Source: JBBDRJ01 sp963766295 (GTDB lineage Bacteria; Actinomycetota; JAICYB01). From it: a DNA stretch of 64,000 nucleotides. A program made the translations under genes and the position numbers. Under the pieces are notes generated by a model. It saw only the letters and a program-made list of their open reading frames with translations, did no database searches and was not told the origin of the DNA. This document shows positions 24,580 to 34,351 of the stretch, piece after piece. The stretch's first letter is position 1. Every line of letters starts with the position of its first letter. Location of the stretch: NCBI GenBank assembly GCA_963766295.1, contig CAVXYW010000001.1:62001-126000 (forward strand). The letters run 5' to 3'.

Positions 24580-27500
24580 AGGAGCGATCCAGCTCCTCGG
24601 CCCGTGCCACTGCTTTCTCGAGATCCTCCGGGAGGAAGTGTTCCATGCGGGTCGCGCGGCCTTCGCTGGCAACGCCGACCGTCACGTTTTCCCAGAACAC
24701 GGCGCCACCCTGTTCGTCGACCGCTTCCCGTCGCCAGACCGCCACAACGCAAGACTCGCCCACTGGATAGACCGCAAGAAGTCGGGCACTAATGTCGGAC
24801 ACGAGCTCGGCAAGTACTTGGAACAAGTCGAGGAACGGCTCGCGCCCACGTTGCTCTCCAAAGCTGGCGGGTCGATGGTCGACATGCACGAAATCGTCGG
24901 CCAGGGTTGCGCGTAACCCTTCCAGGTCCTGGTCGCGATAGGCGCGAATGAATTCGACCGCAGCACGGCATGCATCCGTCGCCTCAGGACTTGCAAGCCA
25001 GCGCTTGTCGAGCTCGTCGAACGCCTTATCGAAGTCGTCGGGATCCAAGAGAAGCGCGGAAACGATGCGTCCTTCGCCATCGAGCTCGTTCAGGAACATC
25101 ACATCGGTTACGAACGCGTCGGCACTGTCATCATCGTCCTTGAACCGCACGCTTGTTAGTGCACGTCGCTCATCCCTTGTGGCAATGACCGACGCTTGAG
25201 TCCTGGTCGCGCCGACGTCCGCAGCTGCCACCCAGCCCTCGAGTGATCCTTCGCGCCCTCTCGCTTCGTGCTGAAGCACGGCGCGGCGGCTTTCAACGTA
25301 GAAGTCCTCGGAGTACAACTCGGCCATTTGTGGCCAATCGCGCGCTTCAAAGAGGGACAACACCCTGTCGAATACTCGAGAGCATTCGTTTGTCAGAGCG
25401 CTCGCGGGTGTCTCGTCCGCGATCCTTTCAAGCTCCTCGAAGCACGTGATCGCTGCGTCGACTTCGTCAATCTGGAAGTCCGCGATGCGTGCGATCCGTC
25501 CCTCATCGTCGAGGACACAAACGGCCACGAACTCGCGATCAACGCGTCCACCATCCTCGTTCGTCCCGGTCGTCCGCACCAGTCCAACGGCACCACGTTC
25601 CGTTACCCGATAGTCGCTAACGATGTAGGAGTACGAGTCAGGCATCAGCTCGACACCGATCTGAGCGAAGTTGACGATCTCGTCCCGTCCGAAGATCGGA
25701 GGCATGCCCTCGAGACGGTTGTCGACGCGCTCGAGGGACGCACTGTGAATATCTCTGAACGCTTCCCAGTCGCGTTCATTCATGGCGTCGCACCATTTGA
25801 GAAAAACGCGAGCGGAAACCGGAACGTTTGTGTCGGCCAAGTACCTTTCGTTGAGCTCGGTGAGTGCGGAGTCGAGATCGCCCTCATCGAAGCCGATCGA
25901 CGCTGTGATCAGACCGGTTTCGTCGACTTCGTAGATGTTGAGAACGTGGGCTTCTAGGTTCTTCGACGGGTCGTGGCTTGCCGTACCTACTCGTAAGCGG
26001 ATGAGCGCGAGCCTTTCACCCCGTATAGCGATCGGAATCCACTCCGCAGTTACGCGAAGCGATGCCACCTCCTCGGGCGCAGCAAGCTCGTCCGTCAGAG
26101 ATTCCGCGATCTCGCAAACAGTGCGGAACTGACCCACGAGTTCTTCGCGAGTCGACGTCGCCATCGAAACGCCGGACCGGCGGTCGTCCGATAAGGCATC
26201 CGGAACGAAATGCGCTTCCATCGCCGCCCACTCGCGCCGACCGAACGCTTCGAGGTACCCCTGGATGGCCCGCGTTGCTGAGTTCTCGAGGACAGCTGGA
26301 CGGTCTCGAGCCTCGTCGCGCAGCTCGTCGTAGCGAGCTAGCGCGTCAGAGAACCGGTGAGCGGGGAAGCTCTCCAGCCGTGCCGTCTTCCCATCGCGGA
26401 AGACACCAAGATGCGTGGGTTCGAATTCGATATAGCTGCCGTTGACATCGGTGCCGAAGATCCATGCACGCCCCAGGATGAGATCGCCGCCGCGCCGAAG
26501 GACCTGCGGGCTCGCGAGATACAGGTCCGGGACGAGGTCGATCAGGCCCTGCATGTACTCGATCGACTCGTCGACGCCTTCGTCGTCTCGACCTGCCGGT
26601 TGATGGTCGATGTACCGATAATCGTCAGTCACCAAGGACTTGAAAGCTGTCCAGTCTCGAGAGTTGTACGCCTTGAACAGCCCGATCCAGACGTGATCAT
26701 TGGGTTCGGATTCATCGCTGGCGAGATATCGATCATCGAGCTCATCGAAGGCGGCACGGATATCGTCCGGATCGAAATAGACGACATCGACTCGCCGACC
26801 TTGACCGTCGACCGCTACAACCGCTAGGAACTCGATCTCAAACTCGGGCCTGCCGATGCTGTAGGAGTGCGAGAAAAGTGCGAATCGCTCACCGCGGAGC
26901 GCGAGAATCTCTTGACTTAGGACGGCACCCGCCGGATCAGTGCTCCACATGGAGTACTGCTTCAGCGCCTCGTCGCGACCTCGGATCTCGTTGCGCATCC
27001 CGACGCGTCGGTCGGACGTCCGCACATCTTCCGCGAGACTCGCTACTACGCCCTCCCAGTCGTGAGCGTTGAATGCATCGAGATAGCGCTGGCATGCGCG
27101 AGTGCAGGCATTCTCGAGATCAAACGGGCGCTGAGCATCTTCCACTGAAGCACCGGCGCCCTCTGCATCGACCATGGTTGCGAACCGGGAGTCCAATTCG
27201 GCGATCGCGTTATCGAGGTCACCCGTTTCGAACATGACCGTTGCCGCCTGAAGTCCGGCCTCATTGATCTCGGTCAGGACGAGAAGCTCGACCTCGAAAT
27301 CTTTTGTCGTGGACAGCAACCTCGAGAGGACCAACCGATCGCCGCGTATGGCCAGGACTTCGGACAGGAAACTGGTGTCCACGGTCGCCACACGGGAGTG
27401 CTCAACGGCACTTTGGCGTCCTTCGATTCGCCAGGCGAATCCCGGACGGCGGTCTTCGATCACAACGTCTTCGGCGATGCTTGCGGCGAGCCCATCCCAG

Positions 27501-30500
27501 TCCTTCATCCTGCTCAATTCGAGATGGAGCTCGTGAACGCGAGACGCGGCGTTTTCAAGAACACGCGGCACAGGTTCCTCGCGTCCCAGCTCCTCGAAAC
27601 GCGCGAGCGCCGCGTCCACATCGTCGGTTTCAAACGTCTCGGTGCGGCACACCCGCCCGTCACGTATCTGAGCAAGGGCCAGGTAGCCGAACTCGACGTC
27701 AACACCCTCGGTGGACGTACCGAAGCCGAACACTTCTCCCAAACCAAGTTCCTCAGAGATCGCAAGGACCGAAATGATGTGCATGCGCTGAGACTCGAGC
27801 AGATCGGCCATCGCACGGAGGACGTCCATCCAGGCATCTACCCCGTACGTCTCGCCGACTGATACGCGCTGGTGGCTGATGAACACGGCGTCGTCCGAGA
27901 TCGATTGGCGATACGCGTCCCAGTCGCGGGCATTGAAGAGGCGAACCGTGTTGGTTACGCAACGAACGACATCGGCACAGGGTGCCCCTTCACCGGACAA
28001 ATACCTGTTGTCGACCTCTTCGAAAGCCGCGTCGAGATCGTCCGCGTCGAAGAGGACGGCTCCGTTCAATCGGCCCTCCTCGTCGATTCCATTCACGCCT
28101 AGGAACTCGATCTCGAATTCGTCCATCTCAATAGTTATGCGGTGGAGGGCCAATCGCTCACCCCGGGTAGCAAGCAATTGGAAGCGCGAGGAAAGCTCGC
28201 CTATATCGGGATAACCGAGGCCTTTTAGCGCATCCTCTGTATCCAAGCTCGAGCTCAAAACCGAACGACGGTCCTCCAGCGAGTAGGAAGGCGCGTAGAG
28301 CGGTCGAGCGGACTCCCATTCTCGGCGCTTGCTTAGTTCGACGACTTGACTCATTACACGCGAGCAGCGGTTGTCCCTCGGACGGCTGGTGCTTCGCTGG
28401 TCATTCAGCTCATCGAACAATGCGAGCGCTTGTTCGCGCTGATCGATTTCGAAAAGTTCGATTCTGGTCAGGCGATCCTCGCGGCAAGCTACGACTGCGA
28501 GCGAGGGAATCTCAAAATCGCCGCCTTCTTCTGAAGCGCCGCTACTCAACGCCTCCACGAGAGCGAGGGTCGGGGCAAGAGCAATATCGCGAACCATGTC
28601 CACCCGAAAAGACCCAGTAATTCCAGTCAGGTTTTGTGAGCCCACAACGAAGGGATCCACGGCAATATCGCCCGAACCTGTACGTCGGTGGTCACTGATT
28701 ACGACGTCCTCCGCCAGGAGGGTCCGCATCGCTTCCCAGTCCTGCGTGTTGACCGCAGAGATCAGACGCAGACCCAATCGATGAATCTCCTCCGACGCTG
28801 CACCCTCGCCATCAAAGAAGCGTTCTTCGAGTTCGACGAAAGCTTCGTCGATGTTCTCCGGCTCGAATATCGAGCGCCATAGCAGGAGGCCGGCATTATC
28901 GACCTCGCTGACGACCAGTAGTTCGGACTCGAAACCGATGGATTCGTCACCGCTCCCCACGAGAACCCTCAGCAAGCTGAGCCGTTCGCCACGCGTGGCA
29001 AGTACGTCGCGCCTCGTCACCCTTGCTGATATGGAATCCAGAGCCACGGCCGCCTCGACCACCGCATCGCGGCCGATGTAGTCCTTCGCGACCCCAGGAC
29101 GTCGATCGAACATAGCTGTGTCGCCACTGAGTACTTTTCTAAATCCTTCCCAATCACGTGCCTCGGTCAGGACGATGGTTCGGTCAAACGCTGCTACCGA
29201 AGTGTTAGTCAGTTCCGGCGATGATGAGATGTTGACCGTTTCTAGGTAGCGCTCATCGAGTTTTGCGATGGCCGTGTCGATGTCAGCCGCGTCGAAGATC
29301 CAGGCCGCCACCATTCGGCCGCTAGGCTCGACTTCAAGGGCAAAAAGAACTTCGACCTCTAAGCGGTCCTTTGAATCTCCGATGACAAATACCAAACGGC
29401 CAAGGGCCAAGTTGTTGCCTCGGATTGCGACAATCCGGGTTTCGATGTCACGAACACCCGAATCGGCTACGGCCTTGAAGTTGGCAAGCTGAGCTTCCGG
29501 GCCAACAAGCGTGGTCTGTAAACCTGCGCGGCGGTCGTCCCAAACAGATCCCTCGACGGAGAGAGCGGACAGAGTGTCCCAATCGCGCTCCACGTTGGCC
29601 TGCGTCATGCGCGACATAGTGGCCGCGGCGAGACTCGACAGAGTCGCAGGTCGCCGAACCAATTCCTCGAAGCGCGCCAGCGCGGCGTCGCGATCGTCGA
29701 TCGAGAAGAGTTCCATGTAATCGATCTGTCCGCCGCGGAACCCGATCATCAGGTGGAATGGGTTCTCGATGAGTGCACCCTCTTCGGTTTGTCCACCGAC
29801 CAGCCAGTGCAGGAGCACGCGCCCATCGGCTAGACCCTGATAGGTAGCAATGTCCGTGCGGAACTCGTAAATACCGGCTAAAGCCCGCCAGCTGTCCATC
29901 AATCTGTTGCGATCCATCCCGCCGAGCCAAGCGGGTCGATGGTCGATAACGACTAGATCATCGGTAAGGATTCCCTCCAACGCGTCCCAATCGCGAGAGT
30001 TCAAAGCTCGGGAAAATTTCGCCGTTAAGTGCAGCTCCTTTGAGTGCACCTGACCCTCGCCGGCGACGAATCGCTCGTCCATCTCGGCGATAGCTCCGTC
30101 CAGGTCCTCCGGGTCGAACGTTGCTCCGAAGGAGATGAGGCCGTCGTCATCCAGCACATGCAGGCCTAACAACTCGACCTCGAAAGACGACCTACCGGTC
30201 GGGTCCACGGCCAGGAACCTGCTGAGCGCGACCTGCTCACCCCGGATCGCAATGGCAGTTACCTCTACATTTCGCGCGCCAACCCTTACCCCTTCTTGCA
30301 TCTGGGCGACCATCGCTTCACGGCCGACGAGGTGCCCTCGGAAATTGCGTCGTCGATCCTCGATAACAACTCCAGCGGCATACGACGCACCTACGCCTTC
30401 CCAATCAAGGATCCGAATCCGCTCCATGAGCGTCTCGGCAGCTCGCGAGCACGCGTTCTCTAGATGAATACCTGCACTGGAAGAACGTGCTCCTTCGCCG

Positions 30501-30905
30501 GCCGCATACCGTTTTTCGAGTTCGGCAATGGCGATGTCGAGGTCGTCGAGCTCGTAGTAGATATTGCTGGTAAGGAGGTGATTCTCATTCATCTCGAGAA
30601 GCACGAGCAGTTCATACTCGAATCCGCCACGTGACTCATCCGCAGGGAAAAAGCGTTGACGGACAAGACCCAATCTCTGTCCGCGGATCGCCACGGGCGT
30701 CGCTTCCGAAAGTGCTTCGAGCTCATAAGCGACCTGCTTCATGGTCTCGACCTGCTCGTCTACTCCGACCAACTTCAAGTTGAACAGCGGACGCCGCTGG
30801 TCATGCAGGATGTCGTCCGCACAACACGCCGCGACCTCAGCGAAATCACGAGCGTCGAATGCGGCGAGCATCCGCTGAAAGAGAAGGGTCGCATCATTGG
30901 AAAGG
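24569..30905 (-). repeat. 15 tandem diverged NTF2/SnoaL-like protein modules
   Basis: The 3' two-thirds of the giant gene encodes 15 units of about 141 residues. Each begins with a helix ending in a variant of RDWEGxxxxxAEDVVIxDRRP and closes with a variant of FDPEDLDxAIAELDERY or FEIDxxDAALARFEEL. Two subtypes alternate: A has DRR and AIRGERLALxR; B has DHR and lacks the latter. From the N terminus the order is A A B A A B A B A A B A B A B. The repeats are too diverged at DNA level to be simple tandem DNA repeats, so the expansion is old or diversifying. Ligand-binding or scaffold function is possible but unknown. Confidence 0.85.
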
Positions 30906-33900
30906 GCCGAAACGGCGACGACGTCATCGGCTGAAACTTCCGCGATCGGAGAGCTCGGTGTGGTTGAAGCTATCCGCGCGTCGATGAGTGCCGTGGCGCC
31001 TTTGCGTTCGTACAGCGACGTCGCTCGTTCATTGGCTGCGCGCGCTCCCGAAGCGTCACCGGCCGCGACGCACACCGCCGCCAATGAGCGGTAGGCATCC
31101 CCTTGGTCGACCAACGCGTCCGTGCGCGACGCAAGCTCCACCGCTTCGTCCGCCAGACGCCTTGCGTCGTCGAACTCCCCGCGACGCGCGAGCAACTCCG
31201 CTCTTACAGACCGCCAGGCGATAGCGGTCTTCAGGTCCTGGGCTCCCAGGTGCTCGCTGGTCCCAACAAAGGACTCGGCTTCGTCGTCTTCGCCGAGTGC
31301 AAGGTGTGCGCGCGCAAGGAGAGCCGCGGATTGGGCGGCCAGTACGTCTACGCCGGTTGCTCGGAATCCGTCGTGCGCAGAACGCAAGTGCACGATCGCG
31401 GCGGCGGGATCGCTTGATACGAGCTCAACGATCCCCTCGAGCAGTTCCGTCTCGAGGAGCTCGTGTTCGAGACCGAGCTCCATCAGCGTCCGACGAGCTC
31501 GGCGCAACATGCCGCGAGCTGCATCGGAACGTCCTCGCAGTGCCTCGAGCACAGCCTGACAACGCCGCGACATCTCCTCGACCGCCTTCGACCCCGTTGT
31601 GATGCGGAGCAATCGGATGGTGTCCAGGCAGCGGCCGCCAGCTCGCGAAACAGGACTCGGACCCCACAGGGCAACGTGTGGCAGCGCGCCGAGTGTTGCG
31701 GTTATCAGCCTGTTGTTCTTAGCTGCCTGCGCCGCGTTCTTGGCTATGTCCAGTACGTCCTCGCAGTCGGCGAAGCGGCCGAGAGCAGCAAGAGCGGCAG
31801 CGCGAACCGTGTTGGCCTTGGCAGCACCCGCTTGATCACCGAGCGCGGAAAGCTCGGCTGCCGCCGCCGCAACGCGCTCCTCGGTTTCGTGCAGTCGTTC
31901 GGACGAGGTCAGATTGGCGAGTTGTCCCGAGAAACATGTCGCCCAGGCAGAAAGACGCGGAGTGTCTGCGACGCTTTCGAGCTCCGTGACCGCCGTGGTG
32001 CCAGCGGACACATCGCCGATCGAAAGCAGGGCCTCACAACGAACGATCAAGAGGTCGGCCCGGCCTTCATCGTCGGTGGGCAAGCAATCGAGAGCGCGGC
32101 CGGATAAGCCGGCGGCGGCCGGCAGGTCGTCGCTGTCCAACGCTCTGCGCGCAGCTGTACCGAGCAGCGCTGCCGCGCGTCGTCCAAGTTCGACATCCGG
32201 ACGGCCGAGCTGCTTCTTGTAATCGTGTGCCTGCTCCAAGTGGTAACCGATGAGCTCGTCGTGCTCACCGAGGACGTCGGCCGTCTTTACTTCCAGCCAC
32301 TCGGCCACGCGCTCGTGTAGATCGCCTCGTGACTCCTTCAGCAACCGGCGATAGGCGGCATCTCGGATCAGAACGTGGTGGAAACGGAAAACCGGTTCGT
32401 CGATCCAGTACGTACCGACGGGTTCAACCAATTCCTTGCGTCGAAGGCTCTCGAGAACGCCATCGACGAGGTCCCGCACGTTCGCAGGCGCGAGGTCGAC
32501 GAGTGCGCCACGGTAGAACTCCTTGCCTACGACCGAAGCGAGCTCCAACACCGCTCGCTCATCACCTCGCAGGCGGTCGACGCGAGCCGAAAGCAGCGAT
32601 TGAATCGTCGGCGGAACCTGAATGGCCTCGACGTCGACGGTGACGGTCCAGCCTTCGGCCGTTCTAAGTAGGACACCGTCGTCCACGAGCATGCGGACGA
32701 GCTCTCTGACGAAGAGCGGGTTTCCTTCAGTTGATGCCGGGATCTTGGCGAGCAGCTCTCCGGGTAGATCCTCAGCACCCAGCAAGTTGAGAGCGAGCTG
32801 AGTCGTGGCGTCTTGATTCAGTCCTTCAAGAGATATGACGGCTGCGGCTCGGCCGCCTTCAACGAGCGATGGCCGTATGTCGCGAAGCTCAGGTCGCCCG
32901 GTTCCGACGAACAGGACGGGCGCGTCGCGGATCCACTCCGTTATGTGCTCAACGAAGTCGAAAAGGAGAGGTTCAGCCCAGTGCATGTCGTCGAGGACGA
33001 TGACTACCGGCTGAATCCTCGCGGCGGCTTCGATCAAGCGGCGCAGAGCCCAGAAGGTCTCTTCGGTGGAACCGGGCTGACCCGCACCCAGGATGGCCGC
33101 CGCTCGGGCAGCGATCTTGTCTCGATCGGGATCATCCTCGGGAAGGGCAGCCGCGAGCACAGCAACGATCTCTTCTTCAGTGTTGGTCTCGGTGATTCCC
33201 GTTGCGTTACGCAGTGCTTCGGCGATGGGCGCGAACGTCGCCGATCCCGCGGGGTCGCACCGAGTCTCCTGGACAGTTGCCTGCTCGCTCAGCTCCGTCA
33301 TGAGCTCGCGAGCGAGCCTCGTTTTCCCCAGGCCTGGAGATCCGACGATCGTGACAAGCCTTGCGGCGTTGGCCTCGACGCACTCTTCGAATACCTGGAG
33401 CAACTTCCTAAGTTCCGCGTCTCGACCAACGAACGGTGCGGTAGCCGCCTCCGCGGTACGTTCGTCAACAGCGAGCAAGCGGTAAGCCGGAACGGGTTCG
33501 GATTTTCCTTTGAGGGTTAGCGGCGGAACGCTCTCGTATCTCGACGTCGAGCGAGTGAGGCGCCAAGTGTCTTCGCCGACAAGGACTTCGCCGGCGGTTG
33601 CGGCGCCCTCGAGCCGCGACGCAACGTTTACTGCGTCGCCTACGACGTCGTCATCCGACGCACTGACAACGACCTCACCGGTGTTGATTCCGATCTTGAG
33701 TGAGAGATCCAAGGAAAGGTCGGACGCGAGCTGTTCCAGCTCGTTACGCATGGCCAGCGCCGCATCAACGGCCCGCGCCGCATCGTCCTCATGAACTTCC
33801 GGCACTCCGAAGGCGGCCATCGCCCCGTCGCCCGTGAACTTCACTACGCGTCCACCGTGGCGTTCGATCTCGGTGCGCATGGCCGCGTAGAAGCGATCGA

Positions 33901-34174
33901 GGATCGATCGAACGGATTCGGCGTCCATACGTTCTTCGAGTGCCGTCGAGCCGGTCAGGTCGGCGAAAAGAACGGTGACGACCTTGCGCGCGGCAACAGC
34001 GGGCGTCACCGCTTGAACGTCGACACCGACGGCCGCGCCGCACGAGTCGCAGAATCGGGCTTCGGGGATCAGCTCCGCGTCGCAGACGGAGCAGCGCAGC
34101 GCGAGGTTCTCTCCGCAGAACGTGCAGAACCGGGCTCCGTCCCGGTTCTTTCCCTCACACCCCGGACAGATCAA
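24569..34174 (-). CDS. giant zinc-ribbon/class III nucleotidyl cyclase/ATPase protein with 15 tandem NTF2-like modules
   Basis: 3201 aa. Residues 1-50: two zinc ribbons (Cys 3, 6, 17, 20 and 28, 31, 42, 45). About 63-235: class III cyclase with metal Asp72 (FADLTGST), Asp116 (FTGDGAMAAFG) and transition-state Asn183/Arg187 (GDAVNVASRLEGAA), so activity is plausible. About 248-640: ATPase with P-loop GSPGLGKTR (278-286) and Walker B VVIVLDDMHWAE near 390. About 650-1085: helical, TPR-like. About 1090-3201: 15 SnoaL/NTF2-like units of about 141 aa. The first three parts resemble the known cyclase-ATPase regulators of actinobacteria; the long module array is the oddity. The start is TTG with AGGGG upstream. 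No helices suggest a membrane, so it is cytosolic. A perfect CRP-type site lies upstream. cAMP versus cGMP cannot be settled here. Confidence 0.9.
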   Translation of the reverse strand: MICPGCEGKNRDGARFCTFCGENLALRCSVCDAELIPEARFCDSCGAAVGVDVQAVTPAVAARKVVTVLFADLTGSTALEERMDAESVRSILDRFYAAMRTEIERHGGRVVKFTGDGAMAAFGVPEVHEDDAARAVDAALAMRNELEQLASDLSLDLSLKIGINTGEVVVSASDDDVVGDAVNVASRLEGAATAGEVLVGEDTWRLTRSTSRYESVPPLTLKGKSEPVPAYRLLAVDERTAEAATAPFVGRDAELRKLLQVFEECVEANAARLVTIVGSPGLGKTRLARELMTELSEQATVQETRCDPAGSATFAPIAEALRNATGITETNTEEEIVAVLAAALPEDDPDRDKIAARAAAILGAGQPGSTEETFWALRRLIEAAARIQPVVIVLDDMHWAEPLLFDFVEHITEWIRDAPVLFVGTGRPELRDIRPSLVEGGRAAAVISLEGLNQDATTQLALNLLGAEDLPGELLAKIPASTEGNPLFVRELVRMLVDDGVLLRTAEGWTVTVDVEAIQVPPTIQSLLSARVDRLRGDERAVLELASVVGKEFYRGALVDLAPANVRDLVDGVLESLRRKELVEPVGTYWIDEPVFRFHHVLIRDAAYRRLLKESRGDLHERVAEWLEVKTADVLGEHDELIGYHLEQAHDYKKQLGRPDVELGRRAAALLGTAARRALDSDDLPAAAGLSGRALDCLPTDDEGRADLLIVRCEALLSIGDVSAGTTAVTELESVADTPRLSAWATCFSGQLANLTSSERLHETEERVAAAAAELSALGDQAGAAKANTVRAAALAALGRFADCEDVLDIAKNAAQAAKNNRLITATLGALPHVALWGPSPVSRAGGRCLDTIRLLRITTGSKAVEEMSRRCQAVLEALRGRSDAARGMLRRARRTLMELGLEHELLETELLEGIVELVSSDPAAAIVHLRSAHDGFRATGVDVLAAQSAALLARAHLALGEDDEAESFVGTSEHLGAQDLKTAIAWRSVRAELLARRGEFDDARRLADEAVELASRTDALVDQGDAYRSLAAVCVAAGDASGARAANERATSLYERKGATALIDARIASTTPSSPIAEVSADDVVAVSALSNDATLLFQRMLAAFDARDFAEVAACCADDILHDQRRPLFNLKLVGVDEQVETMKQVAYELEALSEATPVAIRGQRLGLVRQRFFPADESRGGFEYELLVLLEMNENHLLTSNIYYELDDLDIAIAELEKRYAAGEGARSSSAGIHLENACSRAAETLMERIRILDWEGVGASYAAGVVIEDRRRNFRGHLVGREAMVAQMQEGVRVGARNVEVTAIAIRGEQVALSRFLAVDPTGRSSFEVELLGLHVLDDDGLISFGATFDPEDLDGAIAEMDERFVAGEGQVHSKELHLTAKFSRALNSRDWDALEGILTDDLVVIDHRPAWLGGMDRNRLMDSWRALAGIYEFRTDIATYQGLADGRVLLHWLVGGQTEEGALIENPFHLMIGFRGGQIDYMELFSIDDRDAALARFEELVRRPATLSSLAAATMSRMTQANVERDWDTLSALSVEGSVWDDRRAGLQTTLVGPEAQLANFKAVADSGVRDIETRIVAIRGNNLALGRLVFVIGDSKDRLEVEVLFALEVEPSGRMVAAWIFDAADIDTAIAKLDERYLETVNISSSPELTNTSVAAFDRTIVLTEARDWEGFRKVLSGDTAMFDRRPGVAKDYIGRDAVVEAAVALDSISARVTRRDVLATRGERLSLLRVLVGSGDESIGFESELLVVSEVDNAGLLLWRSIFEPENIDEAFVELEERFFDGEGAASEEIHRLGLRLISAVNTQDWEAMRTLLAEDVVISDHRRTGSGDIAVDPFVVGSQNLTGITGSFRVDMVRDIALAPTLALVEALSSGASEEGGDFEIPSLAVVACREDRLTRIELFEIDQREQALALFDELNDQRSTSRPRDNRCSRVMSQVVELSKRREWESARPLYAPSYSLEDRRSVLSSSLDTEDALKGLGYPDIGELSSRFQLLATRGERLALHRITIEMDEFEIEFLGVNGIDEEGRLNGAVLFDADDLDAAFEEVDNRYLSGEGAPCADVVRCVTNTVRLFNARDWDAYRQSISDDAVFISHQRVSVGETYGVDAWMDVLRAMADLLESQRMHIISVLAISEELGLGEVFGFGTSTEGVDVEFGYLALAQIRDGRVCRTETFETDDVDAALARFEELGREEPVPRVLENAASRVHELHLELSRMKDWDGLAASIAEDVVIEDRRPGFAWRIEGRQSAVEHSRVATVDTSFLSEVLAIRGDRLVLSRLLSTTKDFEVELLVLTEINEAGLQAATVMFETGDLDNAIAELDSRFATMVDAEGAGASVEDAQRPFDLENACTRACQRYLDAFNAHDWEGVVASLAEDVRTSDRRVGMRNEIRGRDEALKQYSMWSTDPAGAVLSQEILALRGERFALFSHSYSIGRPEFEIEFLAVVAVDGQGRRVDVVYFDPDDIRAAFDELDDRYLASDESEPNDHVWIGLFKAYNSRDWTAFKSLVTDDYRYIDHQPAGRDDEGVDESIEYMQGLIDLVPDLYLASPQVLRRGGDLILGRAWIFGTDVNGSYIEFEPTHLGVFRDGKTARLESFPAHRFSDALARYDELRDEARDRPAVLENSATRAIQGYLEAFGRREWAAMEAHFVPDALSDDRRSGVSMATSTREELVGQFRTVCEIAESLTDELAAPEEVASLRVTAEWIPIAIRGERLALIRLRVGTASHDPSKNLEAHVLNIYEVDETGLITASIGFDEGDLDSALTELNERYLADTNVPVSARVFLKWCDAMNERDWEAFRDIHSASLERVDNRLEGMPPIFGRDEIVNFAQIGVELMPDSYSYIVSDYRVTERGAVGLVRTTGTNEDGGRVDREFVAVCVLDDEGRIARIADFQIDEVDAAITCFEELERIADETPASALTNECSRVFDRVLSLFEARDWPQMAELYSEDFYVESRRAVLQHEARGREGSLEGWVAAADVGATRTQASVIATRDERRALTSVRFKDDDDSADAFVTDVMFLNELDGEGRIVSALLLDPDDFDKAFDELDKRWLASPEATDACRAAVEFIRAYRDQDLEGLRATLADDFVHVDHRPASFGEQRGREPFLDLFQVLAELVSDISARLLAVYPVGESCVVAVWRREAVDEQGGAVFWENVTVGVASEGRATRMEHFLPEDLEKAVARAEELDRSSKI

Positions 34175-34217
34175 TTGAGCCCCTCGCTTCCGCCCAGCAG
34201 GTCCTACCAGAATGCCC

Positions 34218-34264
34218 TCTATAGAAGGGGCATGCGGACGGACGGGCTGTGACCTGATTCACAG
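34218..34264 (-). promoter_or_regulatory. CRP/FNR-type site and -10 element of the giant cyclase gene
   Basis: CTGTGA-CCTGAT-TCACAG at 34247-34264 is a perfect inverted repeat and a textbook CRP consensus (TGTGA-N6-TCACA). On the minus strand TATAGA (34218-34223) is a -10 candidate, giving a transcription start near 34211 and placing the CRP centre about 44 bases upstream of it, close to the class II activator position. The cyclase TTG lies about 37 bases further on. cAMP feedback on its own cyclase gene is an inference. Confidence 0.6.
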
Positions 34265-34270
34265 GATCCG

Positions 34271-34314
34271 GTCCGGGCTAGGTGCGGCCCGGACACGGCC
34301 TTTTCCCCTTTTTT
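34271..34314 (+). terminator. intrinsic-terminator-like hairpin with T-rich tail
   Basis: Perfect 8-base stem GTCCGGGC / GCCCGGAC with an 8-base loop, followed 6 bases later by TTTTCCCCTTTTTT. This orientation terminates plus-strand transcription, yet no plus-strand gene precedes it (the cyclase gene is on the minus strand). It may insulate the VapBC pair from antisense transcription, act as an attenuator, or end a small RNA. Confidence 0.5.
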
Positions 34315-34351
34315 GAGCTCGGCCGTCGTTCCGCGCAGGTATCCTTTACTA

